In this document: piece by piece, positions 35,854-47,107 of the stretch
Layout: each line of letters opens with the position of its first letter
Position numbering within the stretch: the first letter of the stretch is position 1
DNA from: Odontesthes bonariensis
Lineage: Eukaryota > Chordata > Actinopteri > Atheriniformes > Atherinopsidae
DNA length: 64,000 nucleotides
Reading direction: 5' to 3'
Assembly: GCF_027942865.1 (NCBI RefSeq)
Contig: NC_134508.1
Span: forward strand, 36,701,466-36,765,465
Notes under the pieces: model-generated
The model's database searches: none
What the model saw: the letters and a program-made list of their open reading frames with translations, nothing else
What the model was told of the DNA's origin: nothing
Made by a program: the position numbers and the translations under genes

Positions 35854-37946
35854 TTTCAAATAGAGCAAGATACCTTTCAGTTCAGAGGAATGTTTCTTCT
35901 GTGGTTGCTGTAGCTGAGCACTGCCTCTTTATGTAGTGTTAGGACAGAGTAGTCAGTGATTTATTACCAAAGACAACTGGCAGTCGTTAACAAAGAGAGT
36001 AAAGGTACACTGACTGTTCAAAGGTAACCAAAGCAGCCTGAATAATAAGTACGCTGTTAGTGCTTTGGATCCTCTTTTTTGGTTTATTGCCTGTTTTTGT
36101 TTATAACACCTATCTGAGCTCTTTTAATGCGTCACACTAATATTTCATTATAGACTTTATTGTTGACTATGGGTTCAGAATAACGCACCACATGCCAATG
36201 CTACCCAATAAATCTCATCGTAAGACTTTCTCTCACAGATATTCATCACAGAGTTGTCAGATAAGGAAGTACATACGTGCAGATCTGGGTCAGATGAGTG
36301 TCACCTGTTTTAATAATTGCTATGATATTTAAAAAATTATGACATTTCCCAGCCATTTTTTTTTGTTTGTATCTTCACCATAAATCGCAAGTTTGTCTAA
36401 GCTAAAAGGTTTTGAAACAAAGGTAATTTCATGGAAATGTTCAGTAGAAATAGACATTTAGCCAAGTCAACTTAACAGTTTTACCAGCGTTTTGTAAGTG
36501 AAACAAAGCAAAATAGTAAGTTAATGTGTTACTCCTTTTGTTGTTTTGTAGCCACTCCTGCTTAAGAATAAAAGCAAGAGTTGTTATTGAGCTGTGTCTC
36601 TATCAACACAGCTTGATAACCACTTCAGTTCCAGCCATAGTGTTGATTCGTTAGCTTTGGTGCTTCTGATGTGCTCTGTGGACCAGCTGAGATTCTGCAG
36701 TTTCATGTTACAAGGCCAGATTAATCCATCAAGTTGGAGACGTGGACGGATTTAAACGTCTACGCCAAGACTTCCAAGTTATCTTGTTTGGAGATAGAGA
36801 AAAGAATTAGAAAACAAGATTTCCATGAAATGTTTGAAACAATGAAAGAAATCACCTCAGGGAGAGTCACAATGATAAAGAAGTACAATCCGAATCCGAA
36901 TACAATCCTCGACCATGAAAATTGTTATGAATGAACCTCACACTAGAGAACATTTTGAATCGGGGCATGTTTTAAATAAGAAATGGTTTTAAGGTGTTAA
37001 GATACTTTGTAGAACCTATCCAAAGGTAAAACATGCTATTGGTGGTGACTGTTTTTTAAAATATTTTTTAATATCCTTTATTGTTTCTTCTCTGTTCCTT
37101 TCCCTGCGGTCACTGAACAGTCCAGTGACTGATCAAAAAAACAAAGGTGGATTGGTCATAGTGTGAGCAAAGTGCTGATTGCCTCAGGAATAGTGCCTTT
37201 TGGCATAAACTGGGTGTTGGACTTGAGAATTGAAACTTTTGTTTTTAAATTAAAGGAGTCCAGAATGCATTGCGAATGTAATGCAGAAGTAAAAGTGGAC
37301 AAAAAGCTGATAGCTGTAGCCTGAATCTAAAGGCTGTATTAAAATAAACCCTTTTTTATTCTTATTTGAAGGCCAATTCATGGTTTCCACATCCTCTTTT
37401 GCAAACTAATTGGTTCTTTGCGTACAAATAGAAAGCGCAGCTCAGTTTAGATAAGCTGCACCAAAGCTTTCTGTGCATTAACTGATCCACCCTTTCACAC
37501 CTCGGTCTGCCAGTAAATCTCCCTGCAGCCTCTCCTTAAAACAAGCATCCACAATCTTTTCCTTCTTCTAGTGTTTTCTTTTTTACATTGAAGATTGTGC
37601 ACATGACCATTACTTTTGCTGAGTTAAAAGAGGAAATCTTTGAGTTTAACTTTCTTGCTTATCTATTTATTTATCTGTTTATTCCATATAATCTCAAAAC
37701 AGAGTTAATTAACCCTTTAATATCCTGCTCTATGGTCTACCATTGTGTCCATACTGTGTCTTATCCACAAAATTAAGTAAACCTATCCAAACTCTCTCAA
37801 CCACCCAGTTTAACCATGTAATGCTTCAAGAAATCCTACATAATGCCATAACTTTTTAAAATCTTGATAATTTTCCCATGAAGTGTCACCCAGCCACTTG
37901 GGGGAAAAAAAACAAAAAGACACCGCTGCTCATGATTATTGCCCAA
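35854..37946. other. Promoter flank of the first guanylin gene and intergenic DNA
   Basis: The proximal 100 bp hold a TATA-like CATAAAG on the - strand (about 35927-35933). A GTTAAC half-site of HNF1 type is near 35986. The rest is AT-rich with no gene. Confidence 0.4.
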
Positions 37947-38225
37947 GGCAAAAGAAAAAAATCAAGATAAACATGATTTATTTATTCATTTATTTTTTGT
38001 AAAGTATTTTTATTTACATTTTCACATAATCCAGAACATGCAGAACTGCTCAGACATGACAAGAAGATACAGCAGAATATGGGCATGTCGGTATACTGAA
38101 TATACAATAAAAATAAACTAGCAGTGGGCATATTCACCATTGTGCCCTCTCCCTTTCAATCCCCTGCAACAGAACAATACAATATCCAGATGACAACCAA
38201 TACAGAACATACAGACATAGAAAGG

Positions 38226-39173
38226 CTACAAGGTGCTTGTTATATAGTGAGCACTAAAAGTCACAAAAACAGTATAAGCTGACCTGGGGAATCCATGTAA
38301 CAAAGAGGATGACAGCGTGGGCCCAATATGCTGCAAGTAAAGGTCCCAGGCCTTGTGGAAAATGTCTATTTTGGAGTAAAGCATGCATGTGATGTATTCA
38401 CTAGGAATACAGTCCATAACAATGTTGTGCCATGATTTTTTTGTTGGGGCATCATTCTTGATCCAAAAGAGCAGAATGTTCTTTCTAGCAGCAAAAGTCA
38501 GTATATTGAAAAATCTCCTATGATTACTGTCAGTGATCTGACCATCCGGGAGACCGAGTATAAGGCACATAGGGTCCATGCGTACTGAGACATCAAAAAT
38601 AGCAGACAGTTCATTCACAATACCACCCCTAAATTTTTGTAGCTTCACACATAACCAGAGGCAGTGAATGTAGTTACCAGCCTCAGAATTACATTTCCAG
38701 CAAAGCGGGGAGATATTAGCATCCATTTTGTTCTTGACAACAGGTGTTATATGCGTGCGATGTACAATTCTAAACTGTGTGGATTTAGTTCAGTTACACA
38801 CAGAAATGTTCATAGCCTGAGACCAGACTTCCCGCCAGTCATCATCATCTATAGCAAAGCCTAAATCTTTCTCCCAAGGTTTCTTGGTGGTTTGAGAGGT
38901 AAGCGGAGAATTGGAGTTCAGGGCTCTATAAAAAACAGTAATGCATTTCTTACCAATCTGTAGAGACAGGGCCTTTTCCACACATGAAGAGGTGTTATTA
39001 ATCATTAAGGTGGTGTCTTTAATTATGACATTTCTAATTTGTAGATATCTGTAGAAGTCACCTTTTTTAGATAAGCCAAATTGCTGTTGCAAATGCTGAA
39101 AGGATAGTAGAATCTGGCCTTTAAATGAATCACCCAGTTTCTTTAACCCTTGGTTGCCCCATACTTTAAAGCC
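38226..39173 (-). pseudogene. LINE ORF2 C-terminal fragment
   Basis: The - strand reads FKVWGNQGLKKLGDSFKGQ, then GDFYRYLQIRNVI and KPWEKDLGFAIDDDDWREVW. A frame break near 38790 follows, then CWKCNSEAGNYIHCLWLC (the Cys/His motif) and NILTFAARKNILLFW. The same order is seen near the end of the ORF2 at 53.6 kb (FFRYLQVRHFV, NWEKDMGVNITDEQW, CEKCKQAPATLFHTFWSC). Degenerate and truncated. Confidence 0.78.
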
Positions 39174-39176
39174 CAG

Positions 39177-40010
39177 GGGCCTCATGTACAAAGCGTGCGT
39201 ACGCACAAAATAGTGGCGTACGTACCTTTTCACGTCAACGATCAGATGTATCAAGAACGAAAAGACCGTGGAAATGTGCGGTGCCTCACGGCAGCTTCAG
39301 GCATTTTTCTGCAGCTGTTGATTCTTTGGCGACACCTAAGGTGATGTTGGGAAACTGTTATAATAAATAAATGTGAAAACAATTAGTCCTCAGACAGTGA
39401 TGTGCACATTTGAGATAGATGAACAATTAATACTGATAAACAATTAATACACCCATGTGTTTCCATTTACACGAGTGGATATAAAAGCAGCGCAAAGTGG
39501 TGCAATGCATACCATTAAAAACAATGGCTGCTTTAAAAGTATTAGAAGACTTTGCAAATGGTGCAATTCGAAGAGACACTACAACAGAGAGGATTAGCTG
39601 GCATATGATGGCGACTGACTCATTAGCCGTTTTGAGGGAAATCCTCCTGGAACTGTGCGCAGAGCTGCGGCCGGCGTTGGAGCGCAACACAGCGAGGATG
39701 CGCTGCATCACAGGTGATGTGCACACTGGGGTTCCAACCGAGGCATTCCAGAGGGAGCTGGCCAACCGATTGGGACTGTGCTAGTCTACCCTGAGCCGAG
39801 CCATGCCAGCCGCGTGGGACAGAATTATCCGCATCTCAGCTACGTATATCAAATTCCCAACAGGGCAACATTAAAGCTCAATTTGAAGCGAGAGCCTATT
39901 TTGTAATCGACTGCGCACACATTGCTATAAAAGCTCCATCACATGATGAATTTGTATGTTAACAGGGAACATTTTCATTCATCATATGTATTTTCATACA
40001 TATTTTCATC
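39177..40010 (+). pseudogene. Harbinger element remnant: end plus transposase N-terminal half
   Basis: The left end starts GGGGCCTCATGTACAAAG with palindromic GTGCGTACGCAC, a Harbinger-type tip. From the ATG at 39524 (MAALKVLEDF) a frame reads GVPTEAFQRELANRLGL and hits a stop at 39781-39783. Beyond the stop the frame continues STLSRAMPAAWDRII and YIKFP, then after frame breaks VIDCAHIAIKAPSHDEFVYV. The last motif is the first catalytic Asp block of Harbinger nucleases (IDCTH-type). The catalytic C-terminal half is absent. Not functional. Confidence 0.65.
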
Positions 40011-41239
40011 AGATCATATGTGATGCGTAGATGCCTGGCTTCTTGGTGAGTAACTTCATTCTTGTAATTGTCCTAATATTATTCCCCGTGACGCGCATTG
40101 AGTATGTGCGCCCCCTGTTTCTATCCCGTCTTCACAGTGTAGTGGACTTATAGGTCTTAAACATAACTAAAGTCAACCTGTAAGCACCTCCTTTAGCTCC
40201 TCCCCTTTCCTGTATATAAAGCCTCAAAATGGCTTCCTTCAGCCTCTTGCTGAGCTTGTGTTGTGACCTAATTCAGGTGGTTCACTTGCTGCTGTGCTTG
40301 GTCTCTATTAGTTTGTTCATACCTGTTGTTCTGTTCTGTTGTGCTGCTTTGTTAATTTGTTTGTACAGCTCTGCTGTGCTGTTTTGTTAGTTAGTTTGTG
40401 CTGTTTTATTGTGCAGTGTTTGGTTGGTTTTACTTTTGTTTTACTTGTGTAGTTCTTTGTGTTTTAGGTTGATTTATTGATTTGATATTGGGTTTGTTAA
40501 CTTTTCCTTTTTTTGAGTTTCATTGTGGTCTGGGTGTCATCAGGTGGGAGGCTAGGCACTGTGGCGAGGACCTCACTTCCGTTTTCGCATGCAAGTACAC
40601 TGGGGCATTTTTAGCGTGTTTGTTGTGGCTTTCAATCAGGGCCGCTGACAGGTTTGGCTGGGCCCGGGACAAAATTCTCTGAATGCCCCCCCCCCCCCCG
40701 AACATTCTTTCTGAGAATGTTCGGGGAACAAGGCGGAGCCCATTCATCTGGCGAGTGTCAAGTTAAATCAGTCTAACTGAAAGTTACAGGCTACCCCAAA
40801 ACGTCACGTTTATAACCCATTCATTACATTCAACTCTATCTAAATGGCAACTTCACACGTTGCCATGTCTATACTGGCTTATTTTAAACAAAATAAGGTT
40901 AAACCAGAGCCGCGTTACACTGGCTGTCATTCAGCTGACCGGGGATGATTCTCAAATCAATTCAGCCTGATTGGCGTGCGTGCCTGAAACATTTGGACAT
41001 ATTTGCGGACTAATGCGCATATTCCTTTTTTTTTTTTTTTAAATGCTGTTTTTTGCTGGTTAAACTTCAGTTTAAGATCTTTCTAACAAGCCCCTGATCG
41101 TCTCTGTGGGCAAATGTTAATAACCCCGTGCGTAAAGTGTGAAATATCTTAATCAGCCTCGACTTTTCCCCGGCGCACTTCTGCACGTTACTGTATGAAC
41201 ACGTTGTTGTGAGTTACACAAAAACATCGGTATTTACCT
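40011..41239. other. Unassigned repeat-like sequence
   Basis: 40100-40640 is T/G-rich with a TATATAAAG box at about 40213 and looks like a promoter-bearing repeat (an LTR or LINE leader), but I could not pair its ends. At 40638 a CAGGGCCGCTGACAGG tip resembles a hAT end, with no partner found. A C16 run is at 40684-40699. No gene is recognisable. Confidence 0.3.
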
Positions 41240-41289
41240 TGGGGGTAATCAGAGTCACCCACATGAGCTCCCACCACCCCAGAGAGAGC

Positions 41290-41662
41290 AGTGTCACCCA
41301 TTGTTGCGCCGACTCTCTGTTCAAACAGAGTCGGTCACCCCCCCCACCCGACTGTTTTGGCCACACTGTGGGCATCCAGTTTCCGCTTCACGGCCACCTT
41401 AATGTTGGACCACTTCTTCTTCACCTCTGCTTGTGAGGCTTCTCAGACCCCACAGCATTGACAGCCTCAGGCTCTCCCACCCACTCTTCTTGTGTTTGCC
41501 GGAGGACAGCGTGCCAAAGAACACATTTTTGCGGGCCTTCACTTCAGAAAGTAGCACCGACATCTCGCTTTCCGTGAAGTTCTTCTTTTTTCCCGTCTTA
41601 TTCATTCTTTTTTCTTTATTTTCTGACCGTACACAGAGGGGAATCGCAGGTGCAGGGCTCAT
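41290..41662 (-). pseudogene. Myb/SANT-like protein fragment (transposon-associated)
   Basis: On the - strand from about 41662: MSPAPAIPLC..., then KKKNFTESEMSVLLSEVKAR and KNVFFGTLSSG, the first helices of the trihelix/Myb domain of Harbinger accessory proteins and fish MSANTD-like proteins. After a frame change near 41450, QAEVKKKWSNIKVAVKRKL and AHSVAKTVG follow, the third helix and linker. The frameshift and lack of a clean end mark it as a dead copy. It faces the transposase remnant at 39.5 kb, so both could belong to one broken Harbinger element, but their families may differ. Confidence 0.55.
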
Positions 41663-41710
41663 TTAAATATGATTTGAGTATTTAAGTAGGGGCGTGGACA
41701 GGGAGGAGTT

Positions 41711-41754
41711 AAACATTACAACAATACATGCCCAGTAATATTGTTGTAATGTTT
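41711..41754. repeat. 16-bp perfect inverted repeat (hairpin)
   Basis: AAACATTACAACAATA (41711-41726) and its exact inverse (41739-41754) flank a 12-nt spacer. TTAA lies at both outer edges, so it may be a very small or collapsed TTAA-type MITE. Confidence 0.75.
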
Positions 41755-41799
41755 TAAATACTTGAACGCAGTTTTTCTAGAGAAGATAATTGCTTTGTA

Positions 41800-42202
41800 T
41801 ATGGGATTATCGTCCATCGACTCTTTTGGGCTTTCACATGCGCGAGCATACAACTAACCGGTTGTTATATAAACATGCTGTTTATAAAGTTGTTTTGTAA
41901 CGTCCCCATGCCAGTAATGTGAGAACCATGCATATGGTTTTGATGGTAAGGCTTGTGACTTTATTGTCGGATGGTTTATAAAGTGGTGTGACGTTTCTGC
42001 AGTGTGCAAGTTGTTGTTTTACGTGGAAGGGTTAGCACTTGCCCCTAGCCACCACGTATTAGCCTCGCATGACAGGCTGAGCGAACAGCGCGATCTCCAC
42101 ACAGGGAGCGCAGATTTGCACTTGTCTGTGTCCTACTATCAGTATTTGACAACCTCTAGCAATGGAAATGCGCTTCAAATGCCCCGGAGTTCCCCTTTAA
42201 AA
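41800..42202 (-). mobile_element. Fragment of another TTAA-type MITE
   Basis: On the - strand the LINE reading stops abruptly and TTTAAAGGGGAACTCCGGGG begins. This tip (AGGGGAACTCC after TTAA) resembles, but is not the same as, the tip of the large palindromic element (AGTGATACTCC). No partner end was found, so its inner limit is uncertain. Confidence 0.4.
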
Positions 42203-43847
42203 CCGCCGCCGTCGGAGTGTTATACAGAACCTTAATCCAATTCAAAAAGTTATCACCTAGGCCAAATTCTTCCAGAGCGTAAAACAAATATGACCACTCG
42301 ACCCGGTCGAATGCCTTCTCAGCGTCGAGAGACAGCACGATCGCCGGGTCCTCACAGTTTTGGGTTAATTGGATGATGTTAAAGTGATACTCCGGAGTAG
42401 ATTCAACCTGGGGTCATTTGAACCGTGATATCCAGCCAAGTAGCCCACCCGCAGTTTTTTCGATATTGGCTGAATTGTCTACTACTGTAGACAACAAAGT
42501 ATATGCTATATTCTACATGTTTTTTTATGAATTTTTATGTTGTAGAGTTGTGAAATTATTTTATCAATGGAGAAATTGAGCAGCCTTGCTTTGTTGTCTA
42601 CAGTAGTAGATCAACCCTCATCTTACTTTGAAGCTCCCAGTTTCCTGAAGTGACGTCGACGCAGCTTTAGCTGCAGAGAAGCTATCAGGCTTGTGTTGAT
42701 AATAATAAACTCCTGGACTATTTTCAAACTTCCAAATGCATCGTTTGGTGAGTACAGACCATATTTGTACTACTGTAGAAGTTTGGTGTCATGGCATGTG
42801 ATTTTAGTGTCGTAATTTTGGAGATACGGACCAGGATCCATTAACCCTTGTACGATGCTATTCGGGATAACTCAGTAACTCAGCTGATGTTCAGCCAATA
42901 TCGAAAAAACTGCGGGTGGGCTACTTGGCTGGATATCACGGTTCAAATGACCCCAGGTTGAATCTACTCCGGAGTATCACTTTAAGGAGCCTCCGTACAT
43001 TATCACAGGAGTTCCAGCCCTTAACAAAACCGCTTTGGTCCTCCTTGACAATATGAGGCAGCACCTTCTCTAGGCGTAAGGCCAAGATTTTGGAGAGCAA
43101 TTTTTGGTCAGAGTTAAGTAGGGCTATCGGCCTGTAAGAAGCACAGCTTTCCGGGCATTTTCCTTTTTTAAGGATAAGAGAAATGTTGGCCTCCCTGACG
43201 GATTGAGGTAGGATCCTATTTTCAAACAAATTATTAAGCATAGACAGCAGAGGGTCTAAAAGAATACCACTAAACTCCTTATAAAATTCACATCCGAATT
43301 CATCTGGCCCTGGGGCCTTACCGGACGGCATAGATTTCAAAGCAAGTAGCGCTTTCTCTCTAGTAATTGGAGCATTTAGTTGTAATTTTTGATCCTCTGT
43401 AGCTTTGGGCTGCCTCAAATCTGCGAAAAATTGATGCATAAGGGTCAGGGCATTGTCAGGCTGTTCAAATCTATATAGATTGGAATAAAATAATGCAAAG
43501 TGTTTATTTATGGTTCTGGTGTCAAACGATCTAACCCCATTTGCATCAGTAATAGAGACTATAGTCTCTATTTTGAGAGTCTGCCCTCTTCTTGGCAAGA
43601 TTAGCAAGATATCTTCCAGGTTTATCCCCAAACTCATATAGTTTCTGTCTGGCAAATTTTAGGGACTATTCAGAGTCTAGAATCAGAAAGGTATTCAATG
43701 CGGCGCATGCAGATAATAGTTCCTTAAGCAAATCCGGACTTGGGCTAGACATGTGACTTTTCTCCAATTCAGCTAGTCGAGATTCAAGAAGTTTACGTTG
43801 TTCATTCTTCCCACGTCTCTTGGATGCAGCACCAGAATTGAGTCTGT
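42203..43847 (-). pseudogene. LINE ORF2 reverse-transcriptase fragment
   Basis: From the upstream side: a linker with a stop near 43670, then GKAPGPDEFGCEFYKEF, ANISLILKKGK, SYRPIALLNSDQKLLSK and QSGFVKGWNSCDNVRRLL. The palindromic element interrupts, and the frame continues after it with [14 protein letters not shown] and [16 protein letters not shown]. The LINE ends there at another element. The RT frame is open on both sides of the insertion and is continuous if one TTAA is counted. Confidence 0.8.
42383..42981. mobile_element. Foldback TTAA element, copy B, left arm deleted
   Basis: Same tips and same right arm as 19430-20305, in the same orientation. TTAA flanks it (42379-42382 and 42982-42985). 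About 277 bp are missing from the left arm: the sequence passes from ...GATATTGGCTGA (42475) to TTGTCTACTACTG. It sits inside LINE coding sequence. Counting one TTAA, the LINE frame runs through as RRLL-NIIQ, which proves that TTAA was the target and that it is duplicated. Confidence 0.88.
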
Positions 43848-43856
43848 GGCAAAAGA

Positions 43857-45350
43857 GGAGAGGCCTTGATCACGCTACCATACTAAGTAGTTTAACAATC
43901 AGGTGATGAGTGGAAGAAGAGTCCAAGTTAAATACTGCTGAGGATGAATGATGATTGTCAGGTGTGTCGAAGGAACTGGGGCAGCAACGCCTGCTTCAGG
44001 GAGGGGTGAGCAGAGTTGGTGCTCATACCCACACTCACACACATACATGACAGAGGGAGGAAAGATAGAGCAGGTAAGAGAGACAAGGAAGGAGAGTCAG
44101 CAACTGAGAAGACATAGGGACCATGACAGACACAATAGACTCAATTAATGTCTTTTTTCTTTTGTACAATTTCTTGGTGGCCCCCATTTGAACGTAAACA
44201 TGTTACAATATTGGCACTCCGTTTTTCAAATACTCAAGCAGCTTTTTGAATTTTTTGAAAGATGCTTGTCAGTGTATGATTATCAGAACCGTCGTTTACA
44301 AGGGCCATCAAGGCAGCAATAGCATTTCTAGCAGTAGGACAAAACAAACACAAACCCATCCATCCGATTTCCATACCTACTTCATGTTGTTCAGGTTTGT
44401 AGAGGGATGGAGATACTCCAGTTGTAATGGGGGGGGGGGCATAGGTAGTCACCACTCCATCACAGGGCTAACATGGAGACAGACAACAATGCTGACAACA
44501 AAAGACATACAAAAATAGAGATGAATCCAATTTGCATGTCGGTGGAGGAAATAAGCTATGCGATCTCATGGAGAGAGCTCAAATATAAGCAAGTGAAGAA
44601 ACCCAAATAAAGGTTAAAAAAGCTAAAATGAAAAATATAAATAAATAGAACAGATAGACAGAGAATAGACGAGAAACAAACTGGAATCAAAGACAATGAT
44701 TAATAGCAGTTAGTAATATTTATGACAGAATTTGCAGTAGTCTTTAATTTATTAACAAGATCTTCTCCTCAATATCCCCCTGGGACTGTTTCCGTGTGTA
44801 TACTGATGACACACTACTGATAGCTTAAGAAATCTTAAGAGCTTGTTGTGTAGAATTAAAACAGGATGGACCATGGTTAAACTCACATTCACAGACAGAG
44901 TAACTAGACAATTGTTGCTTGGAAAAATGAATAAAGACGACAATAACTTCTCATCGAATTTTTATTAAATTTGGTTTATGTTATCCATAATTGTCAGGTG
45001 CATGTGCAGAGCAAGAATTGTGCAAAACTTTCAGGCCATAAATAGTTTTATTTGTCAGTTGACCTAATGTGTCCATGCTTTGCCACTTTAGGATGCAGCA
45101 GTTCACAGAAAAGAGTTTTATGTTTTGCAGAAGTCCTATATCTTCATTACTCCCTCTGTGTTTGGGGTTGTTGTCTCCTTTGTCCAAATAAACATGAATC
45201 AAAATGTCTCAAAAGCCTTTCTCTACCTGATTAGCATTTTCATTTGAAATAAATCCAATATGTTTTTTATTTTTTGTAGAAGCAGTAAATCTCTAGAACA
45301 GCCAGAACCAAAATTAAACCATTGACACCTCATTATTACCGTATGTGCCT
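43857..45350. other. Intergenic, with an old interspersed repeat near 44355-44495
   Basis: CACCACTCCATCACAGGGCT and GGAGACAGACAACAATGCTG are related to the repeat at 12959-13162 but heavily decayed, with a G10 run in the middle. No gene is seen in the rest. Confidence 0.4.
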
Positions 45351-45400
45351 TAAAGGGATAGTTCGCCTCTTTTGACATAAAGCTAAATAGAAAAAGTTTA
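45351..45400 (+). repeat. MITE end with TTAA edge
   Basis: TTAAAGGGATAGTTCGCCTC is the start of a fish MITE family. The partner end is not recognisable, so only this tip is annotated. Confidence 0.45.
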
Positions 45401-45866
45401 TATAAAACCCCTGTGTGAAGAAATGAAACATTCCAGACTTTATTATAACTTTTGGTAGAGTCAGCTTCTTGTTTGGTTTAGCTAGTGCTCACTTTGTAGA
45501 GCTAAATATTTTTAACCCTTTGTTCCATATGCACTGTAACAGAATGAGTCAGACAAAGTTAGTAACTATCTTAGAAAGATAATCCAGCATTTAGAATCTT
45601 AAGACCGACACCAGCTATGTTTTAGCCCCAAATAGCAATAAATGTAGAAGTACTTTTACATGACTTAATATGAACATTGCTCAGTGTCTGCATAATGTGT
45701 CAACATGTAAGTATCGGTGGAAAAGTTATGTTGATTTCAGCATTTCATAGTTTGTTTACCCTTGCTTTGCAAATAGTAAAATAAATTTTAGTATCAGCAG
45801 TTGTAATTGGGTGTTCACATTCCTTAGAAAGAGCACAATAGACTCATGATGTATCAATGAAGGCTT

Positions 45867-45872
45867 TTTATT
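45867..45872 (-). terminator. Poly(A) signal of the complete guanylin gene
   Basis: AATAAA on the - strand, about 410 nt past the stop codon at 46282. It is the first clear signal downstream. Confidence 0.5.
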
Positions 45873-46281
45873 CAAAATAATAATGATAAAAAAGAAGAAA
45901 AATGAAAAAAGAATACATCTTTTTAAATATATAAAGCAAGATAAGAGAAATGTAACAAACCATATAAAATCCAAACACAAAATGTACAGAAAAGAGCTGT
46001 CTGCATAGATCTAAAAGGTCATTTTGCTACAAAGTAACAGTTTGCAAAATGTACCTTGTTTTAATTTTTTTTTTCTTTTGGGGCCATTTTTGGTTTACCA
46101 GTTACTCAGAAATATATAGGGTCTGATGGGCAGGAGTCAGAACTTCAGGGACAAACTCTTTTTCTAGTCATTGCAGGTAAAACATTTTTAGAAATTCCTT
46201 GAAAAAGAATTGAAGGGAATGGAAATAAAAAGAATCATTAGTCTTAAGCGAGGCAAGATGTGTCTGGCTTGCAGTGTGCAT

Positions 46282-46926
46282 TTAGCAACCAGTGCAGGCA
46301 GCAAATGCGCAGATCTCGCAGATGTCTAAGGGAACAGCAGCTGAAATAAAGACAAAAGACAGACAGATGAGCTCACTGCTGAATTGCTGGTAGTAAAAAT
46401 AATGATGACCTGACATGTTCACTCAAAAATTCAAAACGGGCTATTGAATTTATAATCATCTCACCTAATCTATAGAGGGATGCAGAAGCTCCTCTTTGTT
46501 TACAGAGAGGCAGGAACTCCTGTGGGAGCATGGGCTCAGCACAGAGGGACATGGTGCTCGCCCTGAGTCGAGGGCTGAGTTGTCCTGCCATGACTCTGGT
46601 CTCCGTCAGATCCTGAAGCCTCTTGACAGCTTCCAGAGAGAAAGAGAGTCCATTTTCCTGAAGCGAAAAGCAGATTTTAGTATCAGTAAAGGCAATATAC
46701 AACACACCGGTTTTATTTATGAAGTGTAAGTCACATGATTTGCTGATAAATGACCCTCCCTCTTCTAATGAGCATAACATGTCATTATCCAGGCTGGTAC
46801 TCCCATCAAGGACACATCAGTCATGCTAAAATCTTGAAAAGAGACACTTACTTCAACCTGCACAGCCTCAGAGGTCAAGCCAAGAGCGAGGACGAGGAGA
46901 GCAATGGTGGCAAGCGTGGCCTTCAT
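46282..46926 (-). CDS. guca2a: Guanylin-family prohormone (108 aa), complete three-exon gene
   Basis: Secreted ligand of guanylate cyclase C that controls salt and water transport in intestine and kidney. Exon 1 (46852-46926) holds the ATG and signal peptide MKATLATIALLVLALGLTSE and ends at a GTAAGTG donor. Exon 2 (46465-46657, 193 nt) gives NGLSFSLEAVKRLQDL...SLCAEPMLPQEFLPLCKQRG, the propeptide with its conserved Cys pair. Exon 3 (46282-46340) gives AAVPLDICEICAFAACTGC and TAA. All splice sites are canonical and phases agree (0, then 1). The hormone has the CxxCxxxxCxxC pattern with ACTGC and no residue after the last Cys, as in guanylin; the core CEICAFAACTGC is also like renoguanylin, so the exact orthologue is uncertain. 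A TATA-like box and an HNF1-type site lie upstream. Confidence 0.93.
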
Positions 46927-47035
46927 GTTAGCAGTTGACAGTTGTTTTTCTTGCAGTGTCTTTTCTTCTTGAAATTGTTGTGCTCAGCAGATGCTCAGCT
47001 CAGTGTGTCTGATTTCCATGCCTCCACAAGCCTCC

Positions 47036-47042
47036 TTTTAAA
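47036..47042 (-). promoter_or_regulatory. TATA-like box of the guanylin gene
   Basis: TTTAAAA on the - strand, 110 nt before the ATG at 46926; the only TATA-like element in the proximal flank. Confidence 0.5.
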
Positions 47043-47107
47043 CAGTCCAGCAGCCCAGTGGTCACATGACCAGGAGTGCTACAACTGGGAACAAAGTTTT
47101 TCTCACA

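Larger units (their letters stand above)
37956..43847 (-). mobile_element. 5'-truncated L1/Tx1-type LINE, fragmented
   Basis: Two LINE segments on the - strand, 42203-43847 (endonuclease-RT linker and N-terminal RT) and about 37956-39173 (C-terminal ORF2 and 3' end), are in the right order for one element. A 9-bp direct repeat GGCAAAAGA bounds the whole (37947-37955 and 43848-43856). About 400 codons in the RT middle, including the YADD region, are missing. In their place, 39177-42202 holds Harbinger remnants and other repeat ends. A palindromic TTAA element splits the RT part (42383-42981). That both segments come from one insertion is inferred from order and the short direct repeat. Confidence 0.6.
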
